From contig CALMMQ010000046.1 in assembly GCA_937868725.1 (NCBI GenBank), forward strand, positions 29,015 to 93,014: DNA of 64,000 nucleotides, read 5' to 3'. The DNA is from an uncultured Pleomorphomonas sp. (GTDB lineage Bacteria; Pseudomonadota; Alphaproteobacteria; Rhizobiales; Pleomorphomonadaceae). Position 1 is the first letter of the stretch. Each line of letters begins with the position of its first letter. The notes under the pieces were generated by a model. The model was given only the letters and a program-made list of their open reading frames with translations, had not been told where the DNA came from and did no database searches. The position numbers and the translations under genes were made by a program. Of the stretch, positions 45,089 through 53,113 are shown in pieces.

Positions 45089-46182
45089 GTCGGCGCTCCT
45101 TTCGGCACGAGCAGCGTGAAGCGGGCCGGATGGCGGACGCGGGCGGCGATGGCCCAGGCGGCCTCGCCGGTGCCGATGAACAGGTCGCCGCGCGCCGGTC
45201 CGACAATGGCCGAGCCGGTGTCCTGAGCGACCATCAGCCGGTGCCAGCGACCGGCGACGTCGCCGAGGTCGGCCTCGACGAAGATCGGCGCGTGAAAAGT
45301 GATGAGGCCACGATCGACGGCCAGCGACCGGCCGGGGGTGAGCGGTACGCCGGCGGCGGCCACGGGACCGAGGGCGGCGTCGTCGACCGGCGCCGGCCGG
45401 AAGAAGATGAACGAGCGGTTGCGGCCGAGCACGGCCCGGCGTTCGGCCTCGTCGAGGCCAAGGAGCCAGGCCTTGAGGCGATCGGCGGTGGCCTCGGCGG
45501 CGGTCATCAGGCCGCGCTCGACCATCAGCCGGCCGAGCGAGGAATAGGGGTGGCCGGACTTGCCGGCGAAGGTGATGCGTTTCACCGCCCCATCGGGCAG
45601 CACCAGCCGGGCGGAGCCCTGGATGTGGATGAACAGCGCTTCGACCCAGTTGGCGACGTAGGCCAGCACCGGCGCCTGACCGGCGATGGCGCCGTCCATG
45701 ATGGCGCCGCGATCGGGAAACGCGCCGAGCCGGCCGTCGGCCAGCCGCCGCGCCCAGCTCAGGGCCGGATCGAGGCCGCCGCGATCGTCATCGGCAGCGA
45801 TCTCGACGAGGTCGGCCGGCCGGCCGTAGATCGGCACCGGATAAGCCGCACTGGCTTCGAGGCTCGCCGCCACCTCCGGCTCGAAATAGGCGGTGACGAA
45901 ACCGCGGCCCTCGGCAGGCTCGACGCGCACGGCAGTGAACTCGGCCTCGAAGAAGGCCCGCGCCGCCGCCTGGGTGGCGATGTCGCTCCGCAGCGCCGCT
46001 GCCGCCACCTGCCGCAGCCCGCTGGCGTCGGGACCGAGCGGCTTGGTGGTTGGCGGCGAGGCGAGGAGACGTTCGGCCGAGCGGCGGAAGGTCTGCCAGG
46101 CGGCAAGGTGATCGTCATCGCTCCAGCCGTCGATGTCGGCAAAGCCGACCGGCGTCAGGCGGACAGAAGGGGAAGCGGCCAT
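45085..46182 (-). CDS. mltA: Membrane-bound lytic murein transglycosylase A-like (MltA)
   Basis: Cleaves glycan strands with formation of 1,6-anhydromuramic ends. 365 residues: MltA domain (VTAYFEPEVAAS, VPIYGRPADLVEI, AYVANWVEALFIHIQGSARL, YSSLGRLMVERG) and a C-terminal 3D domain with catalytic Asp context MVAQDTGSAIVGPARGDLFIG. There is no signal peptide or lipobox at the only plausible start, which is unusual for a periplasmic enzyme. The start is 4 bases after the Tim44-like stop, so an upstream extension is unlikely. Confidence 0.92.
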   Translation of the reverse strand: MAASPSVRLTPVGFADIDGWSDDDHLAAWQTFRRSAERLLASPPTTKPLGPDASGLRQVAAAALRSDIATQAAARAFFEAEFTAVRVEPAEGRGFVTAYFEPEVAASLEASAAYPVPIYGRPADLVEIAADDDRGGLDPALSWARRLADGRLGAFPDRGAIMDGAIAGQAPVLAYVANWVEALFIHIQGSARLVLPDGAVKRITFAGKSGHPYSSLGRLMVERGLMTAAEATADRLKAWLLGLDEAERRAVLGRNRSFIFFRPAPVDDAALGPVAAAGVPLTPGRSLAVDRGLITFHAPIFVEADLGDVAGRWHRLMVAQDTGSAIVGPARGDLFIGTGEAAWAIAARVRHPARFTLLVPKGAPT

Positions 46183-46186
46183 GACC

Positions 46187-46894
46187 TCAGCCTTCGACCT
46201 CGGTGGCGATCAGCCGCCAGTTCGGATCGGGCGAGCGCACTTCGCGGGCGAACGTCCAGACGTCGCTGACCTCGCTGACCTTGGCCGGGTCGCCGTCGAC
46301 GACGGTGCCGGCCTTGTCGCGGGTGACCGAGATGAGCTGCGACACGAAACGCACCGTGACCTGCGCCGCCCCGCCCACCAGCGCCGCCTCGACGATGTCG
46401 GCCTTGTCGATGCCGACGAACGTGAAGTCGACGGTCTCGCCCCGCTTGTCGCGCTCGGCGATGGCACCGACGAAACCGTCGTAGACCTCGCGCGCCAGCA
46501 GCGGCTTCAGCGTGTCGCGGTCGCCGGCGGCGTAGGCGGTGACGATCATCTCGTAGGCGGCGCGGGCGCCGGCGAGGAAGCCGTCGGTGTCGAAGTCGCG
46601 ATCAGCGGCGACGATCGCCTTGAGGGCGCCGTTGAGAGAACTGCCGGCCGGGGCCACGGCGTCGATGCGCTCGGCGGTGGCGGCGGCCTCCTCATCGCTG
46701 GCGCGGTTGTTGCGCGGCAGCGTGATGACGTTGTCGCCGGTCGGCGGCGGCACTTCGGCCGGACGCTTGGCGAACGGGTCCACCGGCGGCTTCTCGTTGC
46801 CGGTCCGGGTTCCGAGCACGCTCCTCAGACGCCAGAAGATGACCACGGCGATCACGAGGAAGATCAGACTGGTGAGATCGAGAAAGACGTTCAT
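46187..46894 (-). CDS. Tim44/TimA family inner-membrane protein
   Basis: 235 residues: one N-terminal membrane helix (LDLTSLIFLVIAVVIFWRL), a proline-rich linker (about 35-60), and a Tim44-like domain (about 95-235) with FLAGARAAYEMIVTAYAAGDRDTLKPLLAREVYDGF split over two helices. Relative of the mitochondrial import protein Tim44; the bacterial role is unknown. Divergent from fxsA and directly upstream of mltA. The secB-fxsA-tim44-mltA-smr order is conserved in Hyphomicrobiales. Confidence 0.93.
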   Translation of the reverse strand: MNVFLDLTSLIFLVIAVVIFWRLRSVLGTRTGNEKPPVDPFAKRPAEVPPPTGDNVITLPRNNRASDEEAAATAERIDAVAPAGSSLNGALKAIVAADRDFDTDGFLAGARAAYEMIVTAYAAGDRDTLKPLLAREVYDGFVGAIAERDKRGETVDFTFVGIDKADIVEAALVGGAAQVTVRFVSQLISVTRDKAGTVVDGDPAKVSEVSDVWTFAREVRSPDPNWRLIATEVEG

Positions 46895-47165
46895 GCCGGT
46901 CGACGATCCTGGTTCTTGGAGTGGTGCATGGCAACGCCGGTCAGTTTATGCGGCCGGCGGCGTCAGGGAAAGACTGAAGTCGACGATTTTCGATCCTCAG
47001 CCCGATCGGGCGAGGCGGCGGTCGACCGACCGGCAAATCCGTTTCCGTTTTCGGGCGATTTGCATTAGCTTTCCTCAAGTTCGAGCCCAAGGTGGCGGTG
47101 GCCTTCGGCCGGTTCAAGGCCTGAGCCGACATATTTCCGCCGCGCCGCAAGAGGAAGTCGCCACC

Positions 47166-47675
47166 ATGCGCCCGTCGCTGATCGTTCCGTTGCTGCTCCT
47201 TGCCTGGCCGATTGGCGAGATCGCCATGTTTGCCTGGGTCGGCGGCCGCATCGGCGTCATCAATACCATTGGTCTGGTGCTGCTGGCCGGCTTTGCCGGC
47301 GTGGCACTGTTGCGCATCGAAGGCTTCAACCTGATGCGTCGCCTGCAGGCCGAGCTCGCCGCCGGCCGCATGCCGACCGGCGAGCTGCTCGAGGCCTCGT
47401 TCGTGCTGCTGGCCGCCTTCCTGCTGGTGCTGCCGGGCTTCCTCTCCGACATCCTGGCCTTTCTGCTGCTGTTCTCGCCGATCCGCCGCCTGCTGGTCCG
47501 CCTGCTCGGCGGCTACGTGCTGGTGCGCGGTGGCCGCGTCGACCGGCGCGAGGCGACCACGGACGGCGTCGTCGACCTCGATGCCGACGAGTACACCGCC
47601 CGCGATGCCGCCCGTCCCGGCGGCGAGGTGACGCTGCTGCCGCCCGGCGATGACCAGGGGCCGCATCGGCCTTGA
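47166..47675 (+). CDS. fxsA: FxsA-family membrane protein
   Basis: 169 residues. The first 130 form the FxsA domain with four hydrophobic segments: VPLLLLAWPIGEIAMFAWVG, INTIGLVLLAGFAGVALLRI, ASFVLLAAFLLVLPGFLSD and ILAFLLLFSPIRRL. E. coli FxsA counters F-plasmid exclusion of phage T7; its normal role is not known. Start chosen at the ATG after AGAGGAAG; the frame upstream overlaps the divergent gene and is not family-like. Confidence 0.93.
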   Translation: MRPSLIVPLLLLAWPIGEIAMFAWVGGRIGVINTIGLVLLAGFAGVALLRIEGFNLMRRLQAELAAGRMPTGELLEASFVLLAAFLLVLPGFLSDILAFLLLFSPIRRLLVRLLGGYVLVRGGRVDRREATTDGVVDLDADEYTARDAARPGGEVTLLPPGDDQGPHRP

Positions 47676-47807
47676 TATCGCCGGCCAAGCCTGATAGCGA
47701 TCCAGCCGGTTATCGGGGTGAAAACTCGCCTGTTTCCGGGCGATTCCCACAACAGGCTCGTGTCGGCGCGGCGCCAGGCGCCGCCAACGCGGGCGGAGGA
47801 GTGATGA

Positions 47808-48302
47808 ATGAGTACGGTTGAGCCGGAAGGCGAACAGGCGCTGCAGCCCGCCATGAGCGTCATCGCCCAGTACGTCAAGGATCTGTCGTTCGAAAACCCG
47901 CGCGCGCCGGAAAGCCTGCGCCCGCAGGAAACGGCGCCGCAGATCAGCGTCAGCGTCAATGTCAGCTCGCGCCAGCGTTCGGCCACCGAGTTCGAGGTCG
48001 ACCTGCGCCTCGACGTCAACGCCAAGGTCGGCAGCGATGTGGTGTTCAACGTCGAACTGCTCTACGGCGGCCTGTTCACCGTCGAGCACGTGCCGCAGCA
48101 GCACCTGCACCCGTTCGTCAACATCGAATGCCCGCGCCTGCTGTTCCCGTTCGCCCGCCAGGTGGTGGCCGACGCCGTCATCCGTGGTGGCTTCCCGCCG
48201 CTGCTCATCGATCCCATCGATTTCGTGGCGCTGTACCAGCAGTACATCGCCCGCCTGCAGCAGCAGATGCAGCAGCAGCAGGCCGACGGCGCCGCCAACT
48301 GA
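47808..48302 (+). CDS. secB: Protein-export chaperone SecB
   Basis: Tetrameric cytoplasmic chaperone delivering preproteins to SecA. 164 residues. Family core: VIAQYVKDLSFENPRAPESL, FEVDLRLDVNAKV, VFNVELLYGGLFTV, CPRLLFPFARQVVADAVIRG and PLLIDPIDFVALY. The tail is glutamine-rich (QQQMQQQQ). A strong terminator follows, so the unit ends here. It is a further component of the protein targeting genes ffh and ftsY in this window. Confidence 0.98.
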   Translation: MSTVEPEGEQALQPAMSVIAQYVKDLSFENPRAPESLRPQETAPQISVSVNVSSRQRSATEFEVDLRLDVNAKVGSDVVFNVELLYGGLFTVEHVPQQHLHPFVNIECPRLLFPFARQVVADAVIRGGFPPLLIDPIDFVALYQQYIARLQQQMQQQQADGAAN

Positions 48303-48338
48303 CGGTTGCGCCGGCCGTCACGGCCCCATCTCGCTCGA

Positions 48339-48366
48339 CCCCGGTGCCACGGCGCCGGGGTTTTTT
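48339..48366 (+). terminator. Terminator of secB
   Basis: CCCCGGTGC pairs with GCGCCGGGG (9 bp, one T-G) around CACG, followed by six T residues. Confidence 0.9.
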
Positions 48367-48583
48367 GTCCTGCCGCGAATGCATGGCTCCTGCGTTGCCG
48401 ATCATTGCTTTGCCGGTTTGCGGGCGCCTTGCGGCTGGACTATGGTTGGCGCCGACAAGAACAGACGCCGCGTGAGCCGGCGCAGGCAAGAGGAAGCGGG
48501 AGCTTTCGATCTCGATCGGTCGGCCCGAGGGCGGCTTTGACCATCGGATGCGCTCCCGGTGAAAGATGACCAAGGCGGGGGCC

Positions 48584-49381
48584 ATGGCTGAACTGCTTTT
48601 GAAACCGACGGGTGACCACGGTGTGGTGACGTCGGTAACGCCGGATAGTGCCGGCTGGACGTACCTCGGCTTCGAGGTGCTTCGTCTCCACGCTGGCGAG
48701 ACGGAATTTGCCGAAACCGGTGATCGCGAGGCTTGCCTGGTGCTGATCTCCGGCAAGGCGCGGGTCGAGGCCGGCGACCGCGATTTCGGCGAGATCGGCG
48801 AGCGCATGAGCCCGTTCGAGGGCAAGCCGCACGCCGTCTACGTGCCTTCCGGCACCCGCTATCTCATCAAGGCCACCACCGAGCTCACCGTCGCCATCGC
48901 CACGGCGCCGGGTACGCGCGGCGCCCGCCCGCCCCGCTACATCGATCCCGACGGTCTCGAGGTCGAGACGCGCGGCAAGGGCAGCAACAGCCGCCAGGTC
49001 GTCGACATCCTGCCCGAGTGGAACCCGGCCGATTCGCTGCTGATCGTCGAGGTGATCACTCCGGCCGGCAACACCTCAAGCTATCCGCCGCACAAGCACG
49101 ACGACGATTGCCCGCCGCACGAGGGCCAGCTCGAGGCGCTGTTCTACCACCGCCTCAATCCGGCCCAGGGCTGGGTGTTCCAGCGCGTCTACACCGCCGA
49201 TCGTTCGCTCGACGTGTCGCTGTCGGCCGAGGACGGCGACACGGTGCTGGTGCCCAGGGGCTACCATCCGATCGCCACGCTCTATGGCTACGATTCCTAC
49301 TATCTCGGCGTCATGGCCGGACCGCGCCGCACCTGGAAGTTCACCACGGCGCCCGAGCACGACTGGCTTTACAAGCTCTGA
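48584..49381 (+). CDS. iolB: 5-deoxy-glucuronate isomerase
   Basis: Inositol-catabolism isomerase of the KduI/IolB cupin family; converts 5-deoxyglucuronate to 5-dehydro-2-deoxygluconate. About 265 residues. Metal-binding cupin residues in SSYPPHKHDDDCPPHEGQ and EALFYHRLNP, and VLVPRGYHPIATLYGYDSYY in the second cupin half. Start at MAELLLKP is favoured; an ATG six codons upstream (48566) is the alternative. No other iol gene is adjacent, so it is detached from an inositol operon, if the genome has one. Confidence 0.9.
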   Translation: MAELLLKPTGDHGVVTSVTPDSAGWTYLGFEVLRLHAGETEFAETGDREACLVLISGKARVEAGDRDFGEIGERMSPFEGKPHAVYVPSGTRYLIKATTELTVAIATAPGTRGARPPRYIDPDGLEVETRGKGSNSRQVVDILPEWNPADSLLIVEVITPAGNTSSYPPHKHDDDCPPHEGQLEALFYHRLNPAQGWVFQRVYTADRSLDVSLSAEDGDTVLVPRGYHPIATLYGYDSYYLGVMAGPRRTWKFTTAPEHDWLYKL

Positions 49382-49387
49382 TCCGGC

Positions 49388-50212
49388 TCAGACCAGGCGG
49401 GGCCGGCGCAGTTCGTACAGCATGATGCCGGTTGCGACCGCCAGATTGAGGCTGTCGGCCTGTCCCACCATGGGAATCTTGACGCGCACGGTCGAGGCCG
49501 CCGCCATCTCGTCGGTCATGCCGGCCTGCTCGTTGCCCATCACCAGCACCGTCGGCTGATCGCTGGCCACCTGCCGGTAATCGTCGGTGGCCTTGAGGTG
49601 GGTGCCGACGAGGCGCACCCGGCTGTGGCGCGCCCAGGCGATGAAGGCGTCGCGACCGGCGCGGACGAGCGGCACGTGGAACATCGAGCCCATGGTGGCC
49701 CGCACCGCCTCGAAGGAGAACGGGTCGCACGTCTCGCCCACCAGGATGACGCCCTTGGCCCCGACCGAATCGACGGTGCGGATGATGGTGCCGAGATTGC
49801 CGGGGTCGCGCACCTGTTCGAGCGCCACCCACACCTCGCCCGCGCCGACGACGACATCGGCGAGCGCCCTGAGCCGCTGGCGGAACACGCCCACCACCAT
49901 CTGCGGATTGTCGCGCCGGGTGATCTTGGCGAGCACAGCCTCGCTCACCTCCAGCACCTCGCCGCCGCGCGCCCGCACGGTGGCCGCAGCCTTGGCCACG
50001 TGCGGCAGCTCGCGCACCGCCGGCGCGAAGGCGATGGTGTCGACCGGCCAATGTTCGTCGAGCGCGTCGGTGACCAGCTTCAACCCCTCGCCGAGGAACT
50101 GGCCGGTTTCATCGCGCGTCTTCTTCATCGACAGCGCCCGGATGTCCTTGACGCGCGGATTGGTCAGCGACGTGATCTGCCGGACGGTTCCGGCCGCGGC
50201 GCCCTCGGTCAT
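49388..50212 (-). CDS. TrmH/SpoU-family RNA 2'-O-methyltransferase
   Basis: SPOUT-class SAM enzyme, 274 residues. N-terminal substrate-binding domain with QITSLTNPRVKDIRALSMKK, then the knot: motif 1 ALEQVRDPGNLGTIIRTVDS, motif 2 VLVMGNEQAGM, motif 3 IPMVGQADSLNLAVATGIML. Target (rRNA or tRNA) cannot be assigned by eye; RlmB- and TsnR-like relatives exist. It lies 3 bases after the neighbouring methyltransferase gene, so the pair is probably co-transcribed. Confidence 0.92.
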   Translation of the reverse strand: MTEGAAAGTVRQITSLTNPRVKDIRALSMKKTRDETGQFLGEGLKLVTDALDEHWPVDTIAFAPAVRELPHVAKAAATVRARGGEVLEVSEAVLAKITRRDNPQMVVGVFRQRLRALADVVVGAGEVWVALEQVRDPGNLGTIIRTVDSVGAKGVILVGETCDPFSFEAVRATMGSMFHVPLVRAGRDAFIAWARHSRVRLVGTHLKATDDYRQVASDQPTVLVMGNEQAGMTDEMAAASTVRVKIPMVGQADSLNLAVATGIMLYELRRPRLV

Positions 50213-50215
50213 GGC

Positions 50216-51349
50216 TCAGTTTCCTTCAAAGCGGGCGAACATCGAGGTGGAGAGCAGCCGGCCAGTGGTGTCCTCAAGGCCGGTTTCGCGCACCGCCAGC
50301 TCGCCCGACGTCAGCGTGCCCGGGCGGTGGCCGACGAGATCGGCCACCAGTTCGTGGATGGACAGGAACGAGGCGCGGATGGCGTAGGCGGTCAGCGTCA
50401 TGAAGCTCGGACCGGGCTTCATGAGCTCGCGGACGAGGCCGACGAGATAGGGCAGATCCTCGGTGAGCGACCACACCTCGCCGTCCGGGCCGCGGCCGAA
50501 GCGCGGCGGATCGACCAGAATGCCGTCGTAAAGCCGGCCGCGCCGCGTCTCGCGCTCGGTGAACTTGACGGCGTCATCGACGATCCAGCGGATCGGGGCG
50601 GCTTCGAGCCCGGCCAGCGCCTGATTGTCGCGCCCCCAGGCCACCGACTTCTTCGAGGCGTCGACGTGTGTCACCTCGGCACCGGCGCGGGCGGCGATCA
50701 GCGAGGCGATGCCGGTGTAGCCGAACAGGTTGAGCAGGCGCGGCCGTTCGCCGCCGGCGGCGAGGCGGGCGGCGATGCGCTCGGCCATCCAGCGCCAGTG
50801 GACGATCTGCTCGGCGAAGATGCCGACGTGACGAAACGAGGTCAGCTGACAGGTGATGGGAATGTCCATGACGCTCATCTGCCAGGCGTCGCCGATGCCG
50901 TCGGCCTTGCGCCAGCGGCCGGGGCCTTCCTCGTCGGTGTCGCCGGTGAAGGCGGCGCCGGCGTCGGCCCAGACGGCGGCCGGCAGGCGGCGCGGCCCCA
51001 TGGCCTGCGGTTCGGGCCGGGCAACGACGAGGTCGCCGTAGCGTTCGAGCTTTTCGCCCTCGCCCATGTCGAGGAGGCGGTAATCATCCCAGCCGTCGGT
51101 GACAAGCACGTTGCCGATGGCCTCGCTGGCCAGGCGCGGCCCGAGTGTCGGCGGCAGCGGCCGCTTGAGGGCCGGGGCGGCCGACGGGCGGGCCGGACCG
51201 GCATCATGGCGAGGGGCGGGCCGATCGGGGCGCCGGGGCGGCGCCTTGTGCGGTCGGTCGATGGGGCGGTTGGCCAAGGCGGCGGCTCTTTCGGCTCGAT
51301 CATCCGCCCGGCAACGGGGTGGCGATCCCGACCGGCGGACGCGGAACAA
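50216..51349 (-). CDS. Class I SAM-dependent rRNA methyltransferase, RlmI/RlmK-like
   Basis: Rossmann-fold methyltransferase of up to 377 residues. SAM loop LLNLFGYTGIASLIAARAGA, acidic residue in VTHVDASKKSVAWGRDNQ, and catalytic DPPRFGRGPDG. These resemble cytosine-5 or guanine-N2 23S rRNA methyltransferases. No ATG precedes the core: the longest frame begins at TTG 51349, with another TTG at 51277, and the first 70 residues are arginine- and proline-rich, so the start is uncertain. Confidence 0.85.
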   Translation of the reverse strand: MFRVRRSGSPPRCRADDRAERAAALANRPIDRPHKAPPRRPDRPAPRHDAGPARPSAAPALKRPLPPTLGPRLASEAIGNVLVTDGWDDYRLLDMGEGEKLERYGDLVVARPEPQAMGPRRLPAAVWADAGAAFTGDTDEEGPGRWRKADGIGDAWQMSVMDIPITCQLTSFRHVGIFAEQIVHWRWMAERIAARLAAGGERPRLLNLFGYTGIASLIAARAGAEVTHVDASKKSVAWGRDNQALAGLEAAPIRWIVDDAVKFTERETRRGRLYDGILVDPPRFGRGPDGEVWSLTEDLPYLVGLVRELMKPGPSFMTLTAYAIRASFLSIHELVADLVGHRPGTLTSGELAVRETGLEDTTGRLLSTSMFARFEGN

Positions 51350-51514
51350 ACGGGGCGGGAGCGGCGGCCGCGCCGTCGCCGGCCGGTTTCTGTTCCCGTG
51401 GTCGGCTCCTTATACACGCTCGCCGGCCCGATTGAAGCGCCGGGGCCGAGAAATCGACCGCTTCGCCCCTTTACGCGCCTTCCCGGCACAGTCTACAAGT
51501 CGCCGGATCAGCGT

Positions 51515-51589
51515 AGTGGAACGAATTTGACATTTGAGTCCCCCCCGACATCAAGCTCCGGTTCAAATGTCAAATTCAGAAGTTCCACT
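51515..51589. repeat. Long palindrome 1 upstream of rph
   Basis: Perfect 14-bp arms AATTTGACATTTGA (51524-51537) and TCAAATGTCAAATT (51563-51576) inside outer arms AGTGGAAC (51515-51522) and GTTCCACT (51582-51589). It is markedly AT-rich in a GC-rich setting and has no T-run. Confidence 0.85.
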
Positions 51590-51609
51590 CGAGTCATTCG
51601 TTTGCTCGT

Positions 51610-51676
51610 GGTTCCAATGACTCCGACATTTGCGCCGAGGGCGGTATCAGGCGGAGGCAAATGTCGGAGTCGAACC
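51610..51676. repeat. Long palindrome 2 upstream of rph
   Basis: Perfect 15-bp arms GACTCCGACATTTGC (51619-51633) and GCAAATGTCGGAGTC (51657-51671), with outer GGTTC (51610-51614) and GAACC (51672-51676). It shares the core GACATTTG and the GGTTC/GGAAC-type outer arm with palindrome 1. It ends 23 bases before the rph start. Confidence 0.85.
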
Positions 51677-51699
51677 AAGGGCGACTTGCGGAGAACATG

Positions 51700-52422
51700 A
51701 TGCGTCCGTCCCGACGAGCCCCCAATCAATTGCGTGCCGTATCCCTGGAACGCCACGTCTCACGCCATGCCGAGGGTTCCTGCCTGGTAAAGTTCGGCGA
51801 CACCCACGTGCTGGTCACCGCCTCGGTCGACGAGAAGGTGCCGCCTTGGCTGCGCGGCGGCGGCAAGGGCTGGGTCACCGCCGAGTACGGCATGCTGCCG
51901 CGCGCCACCGGCGAACGCATGCGTCGCGAGGCGGCGGCCGGTAAGCAGTCGGGCCGCACCCAGGAAATCCAGCGGCTGATCGGCCGCAGCTTGCGCGCCG
52001 TCGTCGATCTCATTGCCCTCGGCGAACGCCAGATCGTCATCGACTGCGACGTGCTGCAGGCCGACGGCGGCACGCGCACCGCCTCGATCACCGGCGCCTT
52101 CGTGGCGCTCTACGACTGCATCGAGTGGATGCGCAAGCGCAACATGATCCCGGCCGGCGCCAAGGTGCTGCGCGATCACGTCGCCGCCATCTCCTGCGGC
52201 ATCTCCAACGGCGCCGCCGTTCTCGATCTCGACTACGACGAGGATTCCAACGCCGAGACCGACGCCAACTTCGTGCTGACCGGTTCGGGTGGCATCGTCG
52301 AGATCCAGGGTACCGCCGAAGGCGAGCCGTTCAGCGAGGCCCAGCTGGCCGAGCTGATGGCGCTGGCCAAATCCGGCATTGCCGAACTCATTGACAAGCA
52401 GCGCCAGGTGCTGGCCGGCTGA
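51700..52422 (+). CDS. rph: Ribonuclease PH
   Basis: Phosphorolytic 3'-5' exoribonuclease trimming tRNA 3' ends. 240 residues. Family segments: [79 protein letters not shown] and [18 protein letters not shown]. The frame is open from an ATG at 51661 that lies inside the palindrome; GCGGAG six bases before the ATG at 51700 supports that start (51697 is next best). rdgB and hemW follow on the same strand. Confidence 0.97.
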   Translation: MRPSRRAPNQLRAVSLERHVSRHAEGSCLVKFGDTHVLVTASVDEKVPPWLRGGGKGWVTAEYGMLPRATGERMRREAAAGKQSGRTQEIQRLIGRSLRAVVDLIALGERQIVIDCDVLQADGGTRTASITGAFVALYDCIEWMRKRNMIPAGAKVLRDHVAAISCGISNGAAVLDLDYDEDSNAETDANFVLTGSGGIVEIQGTAEGEPFSEAQLAELMALAKSGIAELIDKQRQVLAG

Positions 52423-52453
52423 GCGGTCAGGGCGACAACGGAAGGACGAACCG

Positions 52454-53113
52454 ATGAGCGAACAACGTCGTCTCGACAGCCGGAAACTGATCGTCGCCAC
52501 CCATAACCAGGGCAAGGTGCGGGAGTTCCGCTTCCTGCTCGGCGACGTCGAGCTCGATCTCGTCACCGCCGGCGAGCTCGGCCTGCCGGTGCCCGAGGAG
52601 ACCGGCACCACCTTCGTCGAGAACGCCCGCATCAAGGCGCTGGCCGCCGCCACCGCCTCGGGCGAAGTGGCGCTTGCCGACGACTCCGGCCTGATGGTCG
52701 AAGCGCTCGATGGTCGCCCCGGCGTCTACACCGCCGACTGGGCCGGTCCCAACCGCGACTGGTCGATGGCCATGCGCCTGGTCGAGGAAGAGCTGTTCAA
52801 GGTCGGCGCCGTCCGGCCGGAACAGCGGCGCGCCCGCTTCGTGTCGCTGCTCTGCCTGGCCTGGCCCGACGGCCACACCCAGGAATATCTCGGCGAGCGC
52901 GAGGGCACGCTGGTCTGGCCGCCGCGTTCGGGCGGTCACGGTCACGGCTACGACCCGGTATTCATGCCCGACGGCGAAAGCCGCACCTTCGGCGAAATGA
53001 CCGAAGCGGAAAAGCACGGTTCCATCCACGGCGCGCCGGGGGCCTTGTCGCACCGTTCGCGCTCGCTCAAGCAACTGGTCGAGGCGGTGCTGCCGGCCGA
53101 ATTCGGCCCATGA
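52454..53113 (+). CDS. rdgB: dITP/XTP pyrophosphatase
   Basis: Removes non-canonical purine triphosphates. 219 residues. Motifs IVATHNQGKVREFRFLLG, ENARIKALAAA, LADDSGLMVEALDGRPGVYT and GYDPVFMPDGESRTFGEM are all present. Start ATG after GGAAGGA. Its stop overlaps the hemW start by 4 bases, the common rph-rdgB-hemW arrangement. Confidence 0.97.
   Translation: MSEQRRLDSRKLIVATHNQGKVREFRFLLGDVELDLVTAGELGLPVPEETGTTFVENARIKALAAATASGEVALADDSGLMVEALDGRPGVYTADWAGPNRDWSMAMRLVEEELFKVGAVRPEQRRARFVSLLCLAWPDGHTQEYLGEREGTLVWPPRSGGHGHGYDPVFMPDGESRTFGEMTEAEKHGSIHGAPGALSHRSRSLKQLVEAVLPAEFGP

Noticed and set aside
51350..51699. CIRCE heat-shock operator, expected where hrcA is divergent from rph
   Set aside because: No TTAGCACTC-N9-GAGTGCTAA is present and no hrcA is adjacent; the palindromes here are unrelated in sequence.
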